From Tepidamorphus sp. (GTDB taxonomy: Bacteria; Pseudomonadota; Alphaproteobacteria; Rhizobiales; Tepidamorphaceae): a DNA stretch of 64,000 nucleotides. Below are positions 7,835-15,506 of this stretch, piece by piece. The notes beneath the pieces are model-generated. The model was not told the origin of the DNA. It saw only the letters and a list, made by a program, of their open reading frames with translations, and searched no databases. Made by a program: the position numbers and the translations under genes. Position 1 is the first letter of the stretch. Every line of letters starts with the position of its first letter. The stretch spans positions 124,001-188,000 of the forward strand of contig JANQKY010000045.1 of assembly GCA_028280885.1 (NCBI GenBank), written 5' to 3'.

Positions 7835-8593
7835 CTACCAGTTGAGCCCCGGATAGGTCCGCTGCATGTATTGCAGGTCGGACAGGAGGTGGCCGAGATC
7901 CTCGCCATGCAGGCCGGCGCGGCCGCCCGTCTGCGGATAGCGCACCTCCGGAGATGTAAGCCGCGCTTCGGAGAACACCATGTCGATGGTGCGGTCCCAC
8001 TCAGCCCGCAGGCTTGCCGGATCGGGCGCGAGGCCGGCCGCGACGAGCGTCTGCGTGACCGTGTCGGTCTCGAACAATTCGTCCGTATAGGGCGCCAGCG
8101 CCTCGACCGCATCGGCCATCCGCTGCGCGCTTTCCTCGGTGCCGTCGCCCATCCGGATCACCCATTCGCCGGCGTGGCGGATGTGATAGGCCATCTCCTT
8201 GACCGCCTTGCCGGCGATGCCGGCAAGCGTCTCGTCGGCGGAGGCTTGCGCTTCCCGCCAATAGGGCTCCATGAAGGCCGCGAAATAGAGCTGGCGCAGC
8301 ATGGTCTGGGCGAAATCGCCGTTCGGCCGCTCGACCAGCAGCAGATTGCCGTATTCCCGGTCGGAGCGCAGATAGGCGAGATCGTCCTCGCCGCGACCCT
8401 TGCCCTCGACCTCGCCGGCATAGGCGTAGAGCGAGCGGGCCTGGCCGATCAGGTCGAGCGCCATGTTCGGCATCGCCATGTCCTCTTCGAGGATCGGCGC
8501 ATGGCCGCACCATTCGCTGACCCGGTGACCGAGCACCAGGCAATCGTCGGCGAGCCTCAGGAGCTGTCGGAACAGGGCGTCGCGGATCTCCAT
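7835..8593 (-). CDS. paaC: PaaC, structural subunit of the phenylacetyl-CoA epoxidase
   Basis: PaaC is the non-catalytic ferritin-like partner that holds PaaA in the epoxidase complex. The 252-residue protein has the PaaC-type opening LADDCLVLGHRVSEWCGH and an all-helical body with EEDMAMPNMALDLIGQAR and the ANG-type segments around HIRHAGEWVIRMGDGTEES. The start codon overlaps the paaB stop by one base (TGATG), implying translational coupling and equal dosage. It keeps the expected size for the family. Confidence 0.96.
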   Translation of the reverse strand: MEIRDALFRQLLRLADDCLVLGHRVSEWCGHAPILEEDMAMPNMALDLIGQARSLYAYAGEVEGKGRGEDDLAYLRSDREYGNLLLVERPNGDFAQTMLRQLYFAAFMEPYWREAQASADETLAGIAGKAVKEMAYHIRHAGEWVIRMGDGTEESAQRMADAVEALAPYTDELFETDTVTQTLVAAGLAPDPASLRAEWDRTIDMVFSEARLTSPEVRYPQTGGRAGLHGEDLGHLLSDLQYMQRTYPGLNW

Positions 8594-8892
8594 CACATAT
8601 TCCCCACTTCCTCGGGGATCTCGTAGAAGGTCGGATGCCGGTAGATCTTCGAGGCGGTCGGCTCGAAATTCTCGTCTTTGTGGTCCGGATCCGAGGCGAC
8701 GATCTGGTTGGAGGGGACCACCCAGATCGACACGCCTTCGCCGCGCCGCGTATAGACGTCGCGGGCCGCCTGCAGGGCGAGCACCTCGTCGGCGGCATGC
8801 ACCGAGCCGCAATGGCGGTGCGACAGGCCGTTGCGCGGCCGGATGAAAACTTCCCATAAAGGGGTAACCGCGGGCGGTGTATCGCCGGTCAT
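8593..8892 (-). CDS. paaB: PaaB, small subunit of the phenylacetyl-CoA epoxidase
   Basis: PaaB is the small bridging subunit of the epoxidase complex. The 99-residue protein carries the family signatures LWEVFIRPRNGLSHRHCGS and the ARDVYTRRGEGVSIWVVPS segment. The ATG at 8892 has a strong GGAGGAG ribosome site; a start 11 codons upstream is possible but has no good site. It overlaps paaC by one base. paaA lies 117 bases upstream, a longer gap than elsewhere in the operon. Confidence 0.95.
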   Translation of the reverse strand: MTGDTPPAVTPLWEVFIRPRNGLSHRHCGSVHAADEVLALQAARDVYTRRGEGVSIWVVPSNQIVASDPDHKDENFEPTASKIYRHPTFYEIPEEVGNM

Positions 8893-9009
8893 GTCGTCTC
8901 CTCCTTGAAACCCCGTCCGATACATGTCGGGGAACCGGGGCCGAAAGCGATTGCGTCGGATGATCAGGCCGGAACGGGGGCGGCCGATCTCATCGGAATC
9001 CGGGGGGCG

Positions 9010-10005
9010 CTATTCGGCAGCGTCCTTTGCCGCCATCATCCGCTTGCGCCGCTTTTCAGCATGGGCAAGGGCTGCGTCGCGGACCCACTGGCCGTCTTCC
9101 CAGGCCTTGCGCCGGTCGCGGATGCGGTCGCGGTTCATCTTGCCGCCGCCCTTGACGACGCGCCAGAACTCGTCCCAGTCGATTGTGCCGAAATCGTAAT
9201 GGCCGCGCTCCTCGTTCCACTTCAGATCCGGATCGGGGATCTTCAGGCCGAGATACTCCGCCTGCGGCACGGTCGCGTCGACGAATTTCTGGCGCAGGTC
9301 GTCGTTGGAGAAGCGCTTGATCTTCCAGGCCATCGATTGTTCGCCATGGGCGCTGTCCTTGTCGTGCGGGCCGAACATCATCAGCACCGGCCACCACCAG
9401 CGCTCAAGCGAATCCTGCGCCATCTGCTTCTGCTCGGGGCTCCCCTGGGCCAGCGTCATGACGATCTCGTAGCCCTGGCGCTGATGGAAGCTCTCTTCCT
9501 TGCAGACCCGGATCATCGCCCGCGAATAGGGGCCGAAGGAGCAGCGGCACAGCGGGATCTGGTTCATGATCGCCGCGCCGTCGACGAGCCAGCCGATCGT
9601 GCCGATATCCGCCCAGCTTGGCGTCGGATAGTTGAAGATCGAGGAATACTTGGCCTTGCCCGAATGCAGTTCCTCGGTCATCTGCTCGCGGCTGACGCCG
9701 AGCGTCTCGGCGGCGGCATAGAGATAGAGCCCGTGCCCGCCCTCGTCCTGCACCTTGGCGAGCAGGGCGGCCTTGCGCTTCAGGCTCGGGGCGCGCGTGA
9801 TCCAGTTGCCCTCGGGCAGCATGCCGACGATTTCGGAATGGGCGTGCTGGCCGATCTGGCGCACCAGCGTCTTGCGATAGCCTTCCGGCATCGGATCGTT
9901 CGGCTCGATCTTCTCCTCCGCGTCGATCCGTTTCTGGAAGGCGGCGAGAAAGGCGTCGTCCTCGTGGGTCGTGCCGTCGGCACCGATCAGGCCCTGCGAA
10001 TACAT
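9010..10005 (-). CDS. paaA: PaaA, catalytic diiron subunit of the phenylacetyl-CoA epoxidase
   Basis: PaaA carries the diiron centre that epoxidises the aromatic ring of phenylacetyl-CoA, the committed aerobic step of the pathway. The 331-residue protein shows two E-x-x-H iron motifs, QDEGGHG near residue 125 and [12 protein letters not shown] further on, in a ferritin-like helical frame. It is the first gene of the minus-strand paaABCDE operon. A -35/-10 pair with flanking inverted repeats precedes it (10044-10092). Length and start match the family; longer upstream readings of the frame run through the promoter and were rejected. Confidence 0.97.
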   Translation of the reverse strand: MYSQGLIGADGTTHEDDAFLAAFQKRIDAEEKIEPNDPMPEGYRKTLVRQIGQHAHSEIVGMLPEGNWITRAPSLKRKAALLAKVQDEGGHGLYLYAAAETLGVSREQMTEELHSGKAKYSSIFNYPTPSWADIGTIGWLVDGAAIMNQIPLCRCSFGPYSRAMIRVCKEESFHQRQGYEIVMTLAQGSPEQKQMAQDSLERWWWPVLMMFGPHDKDSAHGEQSMAWKIKRFSNDDLRQKFVDATVPQAEYLGLKIPDPDLKWNEERGHYDFGTIDWDEFWRVVKGGGKMNRDRIRDRRKAWEDGQWVRDAALAHAEKRRKRMMAAKDAAE

Positions 10006-10047
10006 GGCGATCCGATTCCCTGGTTTGTTTCCTCCAAACTTGGAATT

Positions 10048-10076
10048 ATAATATGTTACGAACTTAAAAAGTTCAA
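10048..10076 (-). promoter_or_regulatory. Probable promoter of paaABCDE
   Basis: On the minus strand TTGAAC (complement of 10071-10076) and TATTAT (complement of 10048-10053) are 17 bases apart, a good sigma-70-type pair, followed by the paaA leader with a GGAGG-like ribosome site. A perfect inverted repeat GAACTTAAAAAGTTC (10060-10074) covers the -35 box and spacer, so a bound protein would block polymerase. Confidence 0.6.
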
Positions 10077-10092
10077 CCGAAAAATTGTAACA
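10054..10092. promoter_or_regulatory. Candidate PaaX-type operator between paaA and the thioesterase gene
   Basis: TGTTAC (10054-10059) and GTAACA (10087-10092) are perfect inverted six-mers separated by exactly 27 bases, bracketing the promoter spacer and the inner palindrome at 10060-10074. As I recall, E. coli PaaX sites are described as TGATTC-N27-GAATCA; the spacing is the same and the half-sites differ at two positions. The window encodes a PaaX, which makes this the obvious candidate site. Confidence 0.5.
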
Positions 10093-10117
10093 CATCAGCA
10101 AGAGGATCGGCGGCGTC

Positions 10118-10558
10118 ATGAGCGGTGAGGGGACATTCGGACTTAAGGAAGGGCAGGCGCTTCTGGGCGAGGTGTTCGCGCCCTGGGTGCAGGATCTGGG
10201 TCTGGAGATCGTTTCGATCGAGACGGCGGGCGCCGGCTTCCGGATGCCGGGTGGCGAGCGTTTCGTGCGCGCCGGCGGGGCGGGCGGCGGCGTCATCTGC
10301 GGCCAGGCGGTCTCGGCGGCGGCGGATACCGCCTCGGTCGTCGCGCTGTCGGTTCTGAACGGTCGGTTCCGGGCCTGCACGACGGTGGATCTCACCACCC
10401 ATTTCATGCGGCCGTTGCCGGATGGGGCGGTGGATCTCAGGGTCGAGGCGTTGTCGAACGGTCGCCGGATGGCCGTGACCCGGGTGGAGTTCCGCGCGGC
10501 GGGCTCGCAGAAGGTCGCGGCGAGTGCGACCTGCGCGTTCGTTTATCTGGAGGAGTAG
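10118..10558 (+). CDS. PaaI-type hotdog-fold thioesterase
   Basis: This 146-residue protein has the hotdog thioesterase pattern ([22 protein letters not shown], then the [16 protein letters not shown] segment typical of 4HBT/PaaI-like acyl-CoA thioesterases). It is transcribed divergently from paaA over a 112-base intergenic region and probably shares its control sites. A second, more typical PaaI lies in the paaG operon, so this one may release CoA from a different intermediate or side product. Substrate not determined from sequence. Confidence 0.8.
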   Translation: MSGEGTFGLKEGQALLGEVFAPWVQDLGLEIVSIETAGAGFRMPGGERFVRAGGAGGGVICGQAVSAAADTASVVALSVLNGRFRACTTVDLTTHFMRPLPDGAVDLRVEALSNGRRMAVTRVEFRAAGSQKVAASATCAFVYLEE

Positions 10559-10862
10559 GGGCGGGCTGGGCGATTCGTTCGCAAAACCCGATGGCCGTTT
10601 TTGATGACGATGCGAAGGTGCTGATAGCAAACACATCCACTCTGGTGTCATTGCCGGGCTTGTCCCGGCAATCCATGAACACCTCCGCTGGCCACTGTGG
10701 TCATGGGTCCCCGGAACAAGTCCGGGGATGACCTCCGAGTGACTGGCGAGGCTGAAAACAAAATACCCCGTCCCCGCTGAACCGGACAGGAGTGGAACAC
10801 GTCCGGGCATGACGGCTGAAGAGAACGACAGGCTTGGGCCAAATCCGGCTCGTTTCGTCGGC
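10559..10862. other. Convergent gap with two palindromic repeats
   Basis: The 304 bases between the thioesterase gene and paaX contain no credible gene. They hold two strong stem-loops: ATTGCCGGG/CCCGGCAAT with a CTTGT loop (10650-10672) and TCCCCGGA/TCCGGGGA with an ACAAG loop (10708-10728). Both are typical alphaproteobacterial intergenic palindromes and may also help terminate the two converging transcripts. Confidence 0.65.
10650..10728. repeat. Paired palindromic repeats
   Basis: Stem one (10650-10672) has nine paired bases and stem two (10708-10728) eight, each with a five-base loop whose sequences are complementary (CTTGT against ACAAG). The unit is flanked by GTCAT at 10647 and ATGAC at 10728, giving an overall dyad. 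No U-tract follows either stem. Confidence 0.65.
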
Positions 10863-11786
10863 CTACCCGCCACCCCCCGCCGCAAACCGCGCCTCAAGCG
10901 ACGCATCGGCAGCGGGAAGGCGCACCCCGGTCGCCGCCTCGCAGCGGTTCAGAAACCGTTCGCTCGGCGGCAGCAGTCGTGCGTAAAGCCCCTTGACCAG
11001 CACCCGGGCCGCCTCGCCCGGCCAGTCGTCGGGGCGCAGGGCGGGCGGCAGGTTGCGGTCGCGCAGCACGATCCGGCGCCAGTCGTGAACGAGCAGCGTG
11101 CGGGCCGCGAAGGCATCGAGTGGCGACAGCATCGCGCCGCCCTCAAGGGCGGCATCAAGCGGCGCGAAGGACCGGGTCAGCGCGCAGTAGGCCGCGGCGA
11201 CATCCGGGCTGGAAAGCTGCGCGCGCACCCAGCCGGGGATCCGGCCGTCCACCGATCGTAGCAGCAGGATATCGGACAACGCGGCAGTCGACCCTGTCTC
11301 GGGCGTCGGGCCGGGGCGGACATAGATCCCGGCGCCGAGAGGCACGAAGCCGGAAAGCGCCTCGGCATGATCGTCCCCGTGCGGCGTCACCGCGACGGTC
11401 AGGTCGCCGTCCCAGTCCGGCGGGCCGGAGGCATAGAAGCGGCGGCCGGCCTCGGCGAAGGTCGCCGCGCTGTCGGGCGCAAGGCTGTAATAGCTTTTGC
11501 GGCCGTCGCGATGGCGGACCACCCAGCCATCCTTGGCAAGCCGCGACATGGCGGCGCGCAGCGCACCGGGGGCGACGCCGAGGCGGTCGGTCAGGTCCTG
11601 CAGCGCGGCCATGCCGACCCGGCCGCCGCGCGGCACGATCGCGTCGCCGAACACCGTGATGATCAGCGACCAGACCCGCAGCCGGCCGCCGGAATGGAAT
11701 TGGCCGGAATGGAACTGCTCGATCAGCGAGCCGAGGGCCCGTTCGGCGGGGTTTTGCGTATCGGAGGCGGACAGGGACAGCGTCAT
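10863..11786 (-). CDS. paaX: PaaX, phenylacetyl-CoA-responsive repressor
   Basis: PaaX represses phenylacetate genes and is released by phenylacetyl-CoA. The 307-residue protein has the N-terminal winged helix (SLIITVFGDAIVPRGG, then LGVAPGALRAAMSRLAKDGWV), the linker and central domain, and the C-terminal segment with RDRNLPPALRPDDWPG that is diagnostic for the family. It is the last gene of the paaG-paaI-paaK-tetR-paaX operon, 57 bases after the TetR gene. A PaaX-like operator is proposed upstream of paaA. Its co-occurrence with a TetR regulator in one operon is notable. Confidence 0.93.
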   Translation of the reverse strand: MTLSLSASDTQNPAERALGSLIEQFHSGQFHSGGRLRVWSLIITVFGDAIVPRGGRVGMAALQDLTDRLGVAPGALRAAMSRLAKDGWVVRHRDGRKSYYSLAPDSAATFAEAGRRFYASGPPDWDGDLTVAVTPHGDDHAEALSGFVPLGAGIYVRPGPTPETGSTAALSDILLLRSVDGRIPGWVRAQLSSPDVAAAYCALTRSFAPLDAALEGGAMLSPLDAFAARTLLVHDWRRIVLRDRNLPPALRPDDWPGEAARVLVKGLYARLLPPSERFLNRCEAATGVRLPAADASLEARFAAGGGG

Positions 11787-11843
11787 CGCGCCATTTGCGT
11801 CCGTTATCCCGCGATTGGCAAGGGCTTCGGAACCGCTGCGCGG

Positions 11844-12440
11844 CTACTGGTCCATCGCGCGCACGCCGTTGACGAACAGGTCGGTGGCGAGATCGGCATA
11901 GTCCTTGCGGCTGATCGGGCCGCCGTCGCGAAACCACATATAGACCCAGTTCAGCATGCCGAACAGCGACATGGTGACGGGCTTGAGCAGCGGCCGGTCG
12001 GCGAACAGGTCGGGCTTCAGCGCCCGGATGGTATCGGCGAAGACGGTTACCAGCCGGCGCTCCAGCGACACGAGATCCTCCCGGTAGGCGGCGGGCAGGG
12101 CCTCCATCGCCGAAAGCTGAACCTTATGCTCGGCATCGGCGTCCTGATAAGCATGCAGAAGCGCCGAGACGAGGGCATGCAGGCGCTTTTCCGGGTCCGG
12201 CGCGGCGGGTACGGCGTCGATCGCGGCGATCAGTTTCAGAAGATGCGTCCGGATGATGTCGTGCAGCAGCGCTTCCTTGCCGTCATAGTAGTGATAGACC
12301 AGCGCCTTGGAGATCCCGCATTCGGACGCGACCGCGCTCATCGACGTGGCGTGATAGCCAGACGCGGCAAAGGTCCGCGCCGCGATCCGCATGATCTCGG
12401 CGCGCTTGGCGTCATGGTCCTTGGCGCGGGTCCTGGCCAC
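11844..12440 (-). CDS. TetR-family regulator (PaaR-like by position)
   Basis: This 198-residue protein has a classic TetR N-terminus: RRxxAEIMRIAARTFAASGYHATSMSAVASECGISKALVYHYYDGKEALL, which includes the helix-turn-helix and the FxxxGYxxTSM start; only its C-terminal ligand domain is unspecific. The start is a GTG at 12440, two bases after the paaK stop, so it is tightly coupled to paaK. By location it would be the PaaR-type regulator found in paa loci of several proteobacteria. The 12-bp palindrome at 15245-15256 is the best candidate operator in the window. Confidence 0.88.
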   Translation of the reverse strand: MARTRAKDHDAKRAEIMRIAARTFAASGYHATSMSAVASECGISKALVYHYYDGKEALLHDIIRTHLLKLIAAIDAVPAAPDPEKRLHALVSALLHAYQDADAEHKVQLSAMEALPAAYREDLVSLERRLVTVFADTIRALKPDLFADRPLLKPVTMSLFGMLNWVYMWFRDGGPISRKDYADLATDLFVNGVRAMDQ

Positions 12441-12442
12441 GA

Positions 12443-13753
12443 TCAGTCCTTCGGCCGGGTGTCGACGACGCGCACGGCCTTGCCCTGGCTGCGGGCGACG
12501 CCGCCGGGATCGGTGACCTCGACGGCGGCGCTGACCCCGATGACCGATTTGATCAGGTGGCCGAGCCTCTTGGCGTTCGCGGTGCGGGCCTCCTCGCCCG
12601 CCGCGCCCGGCGCCGCCTCGGTCAGGATCGTCATCTTGTCCATCCGGCCGTCGCGCGACAGCGCGATCTGGAAATGCGGGCTCAGGCCCTCGACCTTCAT
12701 CAGCTGTTCCTCGATCTGGGTCGGGAACACGTTGACGCCGCGCAGGATGATCATGTCGTCGCTGCGTCCGGTGATCTTTTCCATGCGCCGCATCGAGCGC
12801 GCCGTGCCGGGCAGGAGGCGCGTCAGGTCGCGGGTCCGGTAGCGGATGATCGGCAGGGCTTCCTTGGTGAGCGTCGTGAAGACCAGTTCGCCCATCTCGC
12901 CGTCTTCGACCGGCTCGCCGGTCTCCGGATCGATCACTTCCGGGTAGAAGTGATCCTCCCAGACATGCAGGCCGTCCTTGGTCTCGACGCACTCATTGGC
13001 GACACCCGGCCCCATCACCTCCGACAGGCCGTAGATGTCGACGGCATGCATGTCGAAGGCCGCCTCGACCTCGGCGCGCATGGCGTTCGTCCACGGTTCG
13101 GCGCCGAAGATGCCGACCTCGATCGGGCTCTTGGCCGGGTCGTAGCCTTGCGCCTTGTACTCGTCGAGGATCGCCAGCATGTAGGACGGCGTCACCATGA
13201 TGGTGGTCGGCCGGAAATCCTCGATCAGCGTCACCTGTCGCGCCGTCATGCCGCCGGAGACCGGGACGACCGTACAGCCGAGCTTTTCCCCGCCGTAATG
13301 GGCGCCGAGCCCGCCGGTGAACAGGCCGTAGCCATAGGCGACATGGACGATGTCGCCCGGCCGCGTGCCCGAGGCGCGCATCGAGCGGGCGACCATGCTG
13401 GCCCAGGTGTCGATATCGTTCTGGGTATAGCCGACGACGGTCGGCTTGCCGGTGGTGCCGGACGAGGCGTGGATGCGGATGATCTGCTCGCGCGGCACGG
13501 CGAACAGGCCGAAGGGATAGTTGTCGCGCAGGTCGGTCTTCACCGTGAACGGGAACTTCGCAAGGTCTGCCAGCGATTTCAGGTCATCGGGATGGACGCC
13601 GGCGTTGTCGAAGGACTGGCGGTAGAACGGCACGTTCTCATAGGCATGGGCGAGCGACCATTTCATCCGCTCCAGCTGCAGCGCGGCGATCTCGTCGCGC
13701 GAGGCGATCTCGATCGGGTCGAGATCGGAGCGCTTGGGCGTCAGATCCTTCAT
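12443..13753 (-). CDS. paaK: Phenylacetate-CoA ligase PaaK
   Basis: PaaK activates phenylacetate to phenylacetyl-CoA with ATP, the entry step and the source of the inducer. The 436-residue protein has the ANL adenylation motif SSGTTGKPTVVGYT, the FGAEPWT segment, DIYGLSEVMGPGVA, and the C-terminal SDDMIILRGVNVFPTQIEEQL block typical of PaaK. It is preceded by paaI (47 bases) and followed at 2 bases by the TetR gene. Size and motifs are fully normal. Confidence 0.97.
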   Translation of the reverse strand: MKDLTPKRSDLDPIEIASRDEIAALQLERMKWSLAHAYENVPFYRQSFDNAGVHPDDLKSLADLAKFPFTVKTDLRDNYPFGLFAVPREQIIRIHASSGTTGKPTVVGYTQNDIDTWASMVARSMRASGTRPGDIVHVAYGYGLFTGGLGAHYGGEKLGCTVVPVSGGMTARQVTLIEDFRPTTIMVTPSYMLAILDEYKAQGYDPAKSPIEVGIFGAEPWTNAMRAEVEAAFDMHAVDIYGLSEVMGPGVANECVETKDGLHVWEDHFYPEVIDPETGEPVEDGEMGELVFTTLTKEALPIIRYRTRDLTRLLPGTARSMRRMEKITGRSDDMIILRGVNVFPTQIEEQLMKVEGLSPHFQIALSRDGRMDKMTILTEAAPGAAGEEARTANAKRLGHLIKSVIGVSAAVEVTDPGGVARSQGKAVRVVDTRPKD

Positions 13754-13800
13754 GATGTGTTTCCTTGACCTCTTGACCGTCTGTTCTTGTCGGCGCCCGT

Positions 13801-14253
13801 TTATTCGGGGATATGCGTGCCCTTGATCGCCCGCGACTGGCCGCGGAATTCGGCGATCAGCGTGCCGTCCTGGTTGGTGACGCGCACGTCGTAGAGGCCG
13901 GACCGGCCGAACCGCGTGACCTCGCGGGCAACCGCCGTCAGCCGGTCGCCGAGCCGGCCCGGCGCGATGAAGGTGATCGAATTGTGCTGGGCGACCGTGA
14001 TGGCGTTGTAGCTGTTGCAGGCGAAGGCGAAGGCGGAATCGGCAAGCGTGAAGGTCACGCCGCCATGGCAGATGTCATGGCCGTTTGTGTGGTGCTTCTC
14101 GACCGTCATCGACAGCGTCGCCCGGCCCGGGCCGATATCGTCCTGCTCCATGCCGATCCAGCGCGAGCAGTCGTCGCTTGCCCACATCGCCGCGGCGCAG
14201 GCGCGGGCCAGGTCCTCCGGTGTCAGGTCGCTTGCCCGCATCGTCATGCTCAT
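13801..14253 (-). CDS. paaI: PaaI, hydroxyphenylacetyl-CoA thioesterase
   Basis: PaaI is a hotdog thioesterase that hydrolyses dead-end ring-hydroxylated phenylacetyl-CoA species to free CoA. The 150-residue protein contains the signature HGGVTFTLADSAFAFACNS with the catalytic acid, and the C-terminal GLYDVRVTNQDGTLIAEFRG block. Its start overlaps the paaG stop by four bases (ATGA), so the two are translationally coupled. Two more Met codons follow at the N-terminus; the first is used because of the overlap. Confidence 0.94.
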   Translation of the reverse strand: MSMTMRASDLTPEDLARACAAAMWASDDCSRWIGMEQDDIGPGRATLSMTVEKHHTNGHDICHGGVTFTLADSAFAFACNSYNAITVAQHNSITFIAPGRLGDRLTAVAREVTRFGRSGLYDVRVTNQDGTLIAEFRGQSRAIKGTHIPE

Positions 14254-15041
14254 GACTTGCCGGTGAAGTTGGGCGCGCGCTTTTCGAGGAAGGCGGTCAC
14301 GCCCTCCTTGTAGTCCTCCGACCGGCCGGCGCGGCGCTGCAGGTCGCGTTCCAGATCGAGCTGTTCGTCGAGGCTGTTGGTGGCGGCGGCGTGGATTGCC
14401 TCCTTGATCAGGTGGTAGCCGAAGGTCGGTCCGGTCGACAGGCGCGTCGCCAGCGCCATCGCCTCCTCCATCAGCGCCTCGTCGGGACAGGCCTTCCAGA
14501 TCAGGCCCCAGTCGACGGCCTGCGCGGCGGTGACCGGTTCGGCGGTAAGCGCAAGCGCCTTGGCGCGGGCCTCGCCGAGCCGCCGCGTCAGCTGCCAGGT
14601 GCCGCCGGCATCGGGAACGAGGCCGAGCTTGGCGAAGGCCTGGATGAACTTGGCGCTCTCGGCGGCGAGAACGATGTCGCAGGCAAAGGCGATATTGGCA
14701 CCGGCGCCGGCGGCAACCCCGTTGACGGCGCAGACGACCGGCTTTTGCAGCGCCCTGATCTGCCGGACGAGGGGGTTGTAGAGGGTCTCCAGCGTCACCC
14801 CGAGATCGGGCGGGCCGTCCATCTTCGCCGGATCGCGGGCGCCGAGGTCCTGTCCGGCGCAGAAGCCGCGCCCGGCGCCGGTCAGAACGACGGCCCGGCA
14901 GGAGGGGGCGTCGCCTGCCGCTGTCAGCGCGGCGCGCAGTTCCAGGTGCATCTCTTCGTTGAACGCATTCAGCTTGTCCGGCCGGTTGAGCGTCACGATC
15001 GTGACGCCGTCACGGGTCTCCACCAGGATCGTGTCAGTCAT
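14250..15041 (-). CDS. paaG: PaaG, ring-1,2-epoxyphenylacetyl-CoA isomerase
   Basis: PaaG isomerises the ring epoxide to the seven-membered oxepin-CoA. The 263-residue crotonase-family protein has VTIVTLNRPDKLNAFNEEM at the N-terminus, the oxyanion-hole segments GRGFCAGQDL and AVNGVAAGAGANIAFACD, and the LVPDAGGTWQL region with the catalytic Asp. The ATG at 15041 gives the right N-terminus; the open frame upstream is filled by a 14-bp tandem repeat and was discarded. It is the first gene of the paaG-paaI-paaK-tetR-paaX operon. Confidence 0.95.
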   Translation of the reverse strand: MTDTILVETRDGVTIVTLNRPDKLNAFNEEMHLELRAALTAAGDAPSCRAVVLTGAGRGFCAGQDLGARDPAKMDGPPDLGVTLETLYNPLVRQIRALQKPVVCAVNGVAAGAGANIAFACDIVLAAESAKFIQAFAKLGLVPDAGGTWQLTRRLGEARAKALALTAEPVTAAQAVDWGLIWKACPDEALMEEAMALATRLSTGPTFGYHLIKEAIHAAATNSLDEQLDLERDLQRRAGRSEDYKEGVTAFLEKRAPNFTGKS

Positions 15042-15065
15042 CGCGCGCAACTTCTCCCCATATCG

Positions 15066-15107
15066 TTCGGCCCATTTCCTTCGGCCCATTTCCCTCGGCC
15101 CCATGCC
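15066..15107. repeat. 14-bp tandem repeats in the paaG leader
   Basis: Two identical units TTCGGCCCATTTCC (15066-15079 and 15080-15093) are followed by a diverged third, CTCGGCCCCATGCC (15094-15107). The array begins 25 bases upstream of the paaG start codon, beyond its ribosome site. Because 14 is not a multiple of three it is not a coding repeat. Confidence 0.75.
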
Positions 15108-15233
15108 GTTCTGCCCGCTGCGTCAATCGGGCCTGTCCGTCTGCCGGACAAGTCAGCATTTGCTCGGCTCCTCCGACATGCCTGATTGACAACGGTTTCA
15201 TTCGCAACGAACATCGCGGTGCGACAAAGAGAC

Positions 15234-15262
15234 TTGCATAAACCGACCGGCCGGTCAATAAT
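15234..15262 (+). promoter_or_regulatory. Candidate promoter with TetR-like operator in the spacer
   Basis: TTGCAT (15234-15239) and AATAAT (15257-15262) are 17 bases apart on the plus strand, pointing toward the TRAP operon. The spacer carries the perfect 12-bp palindrome GACCGGCCGGTC (15245-15256). Palindromes of this ACCGGCCGGT style are common as TetR-family operators, and a TetR regulator is encoded in the divergent operon. On the minus strand TTGACC (complement of 15253-15258) could serve as a -35 box for paaG, so one site might control both directions. Confidence 0.55.
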
Positions 15263-15506
15263 ACGTCGCGACGGATGCGCATGGGCCGAAGCGCTGGGCC
15301 CGGTATCCGCGAAAAACCCAAGGGAGGACTGCGCAGCGCCATCGGACTTCAATTCAACCGACAGCCGGACGCGTTCGGGGAGCCACTGGATCGGCGCCCG
15401 GCCCGCCGGTGTCTTAAAGAGCGAAACCGGCGCCGCGCGACCATAACGCGTCGCGGCCGGGTTCCACGGCTTTGCGCGCCGACACACTGCTATCGGGAGG
15501 ATCGCA

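Larger units (their letters stand above)
15042..15506. other. Divergent control region between paaG and the TRAP operon
   Basis: This 465-base region has no convincing gene; an 86-residue frame at 15186-15446 has no family signature and overlaps the promoter. It holds the paaG leader with 14-bp tandem repeats (15066-15107), a candidate plus-strand promoter with a 12-bp palindrome in its spacer (15234-15262), a perfect 10-bp palindrome CGTCGCGACG at 15264-15273, and about 230 bases of leader before the TRAP start. Confidence 0.65.

Noticed and set aside
15186-15446. 86-codon plus-strand frame in the paaG/TRAP divergent region
   Set aside because: It overlaps the proposed promoter and palindrome, has no ribosome site and no recognisable motif; the space is better explained as control DNA and leader.
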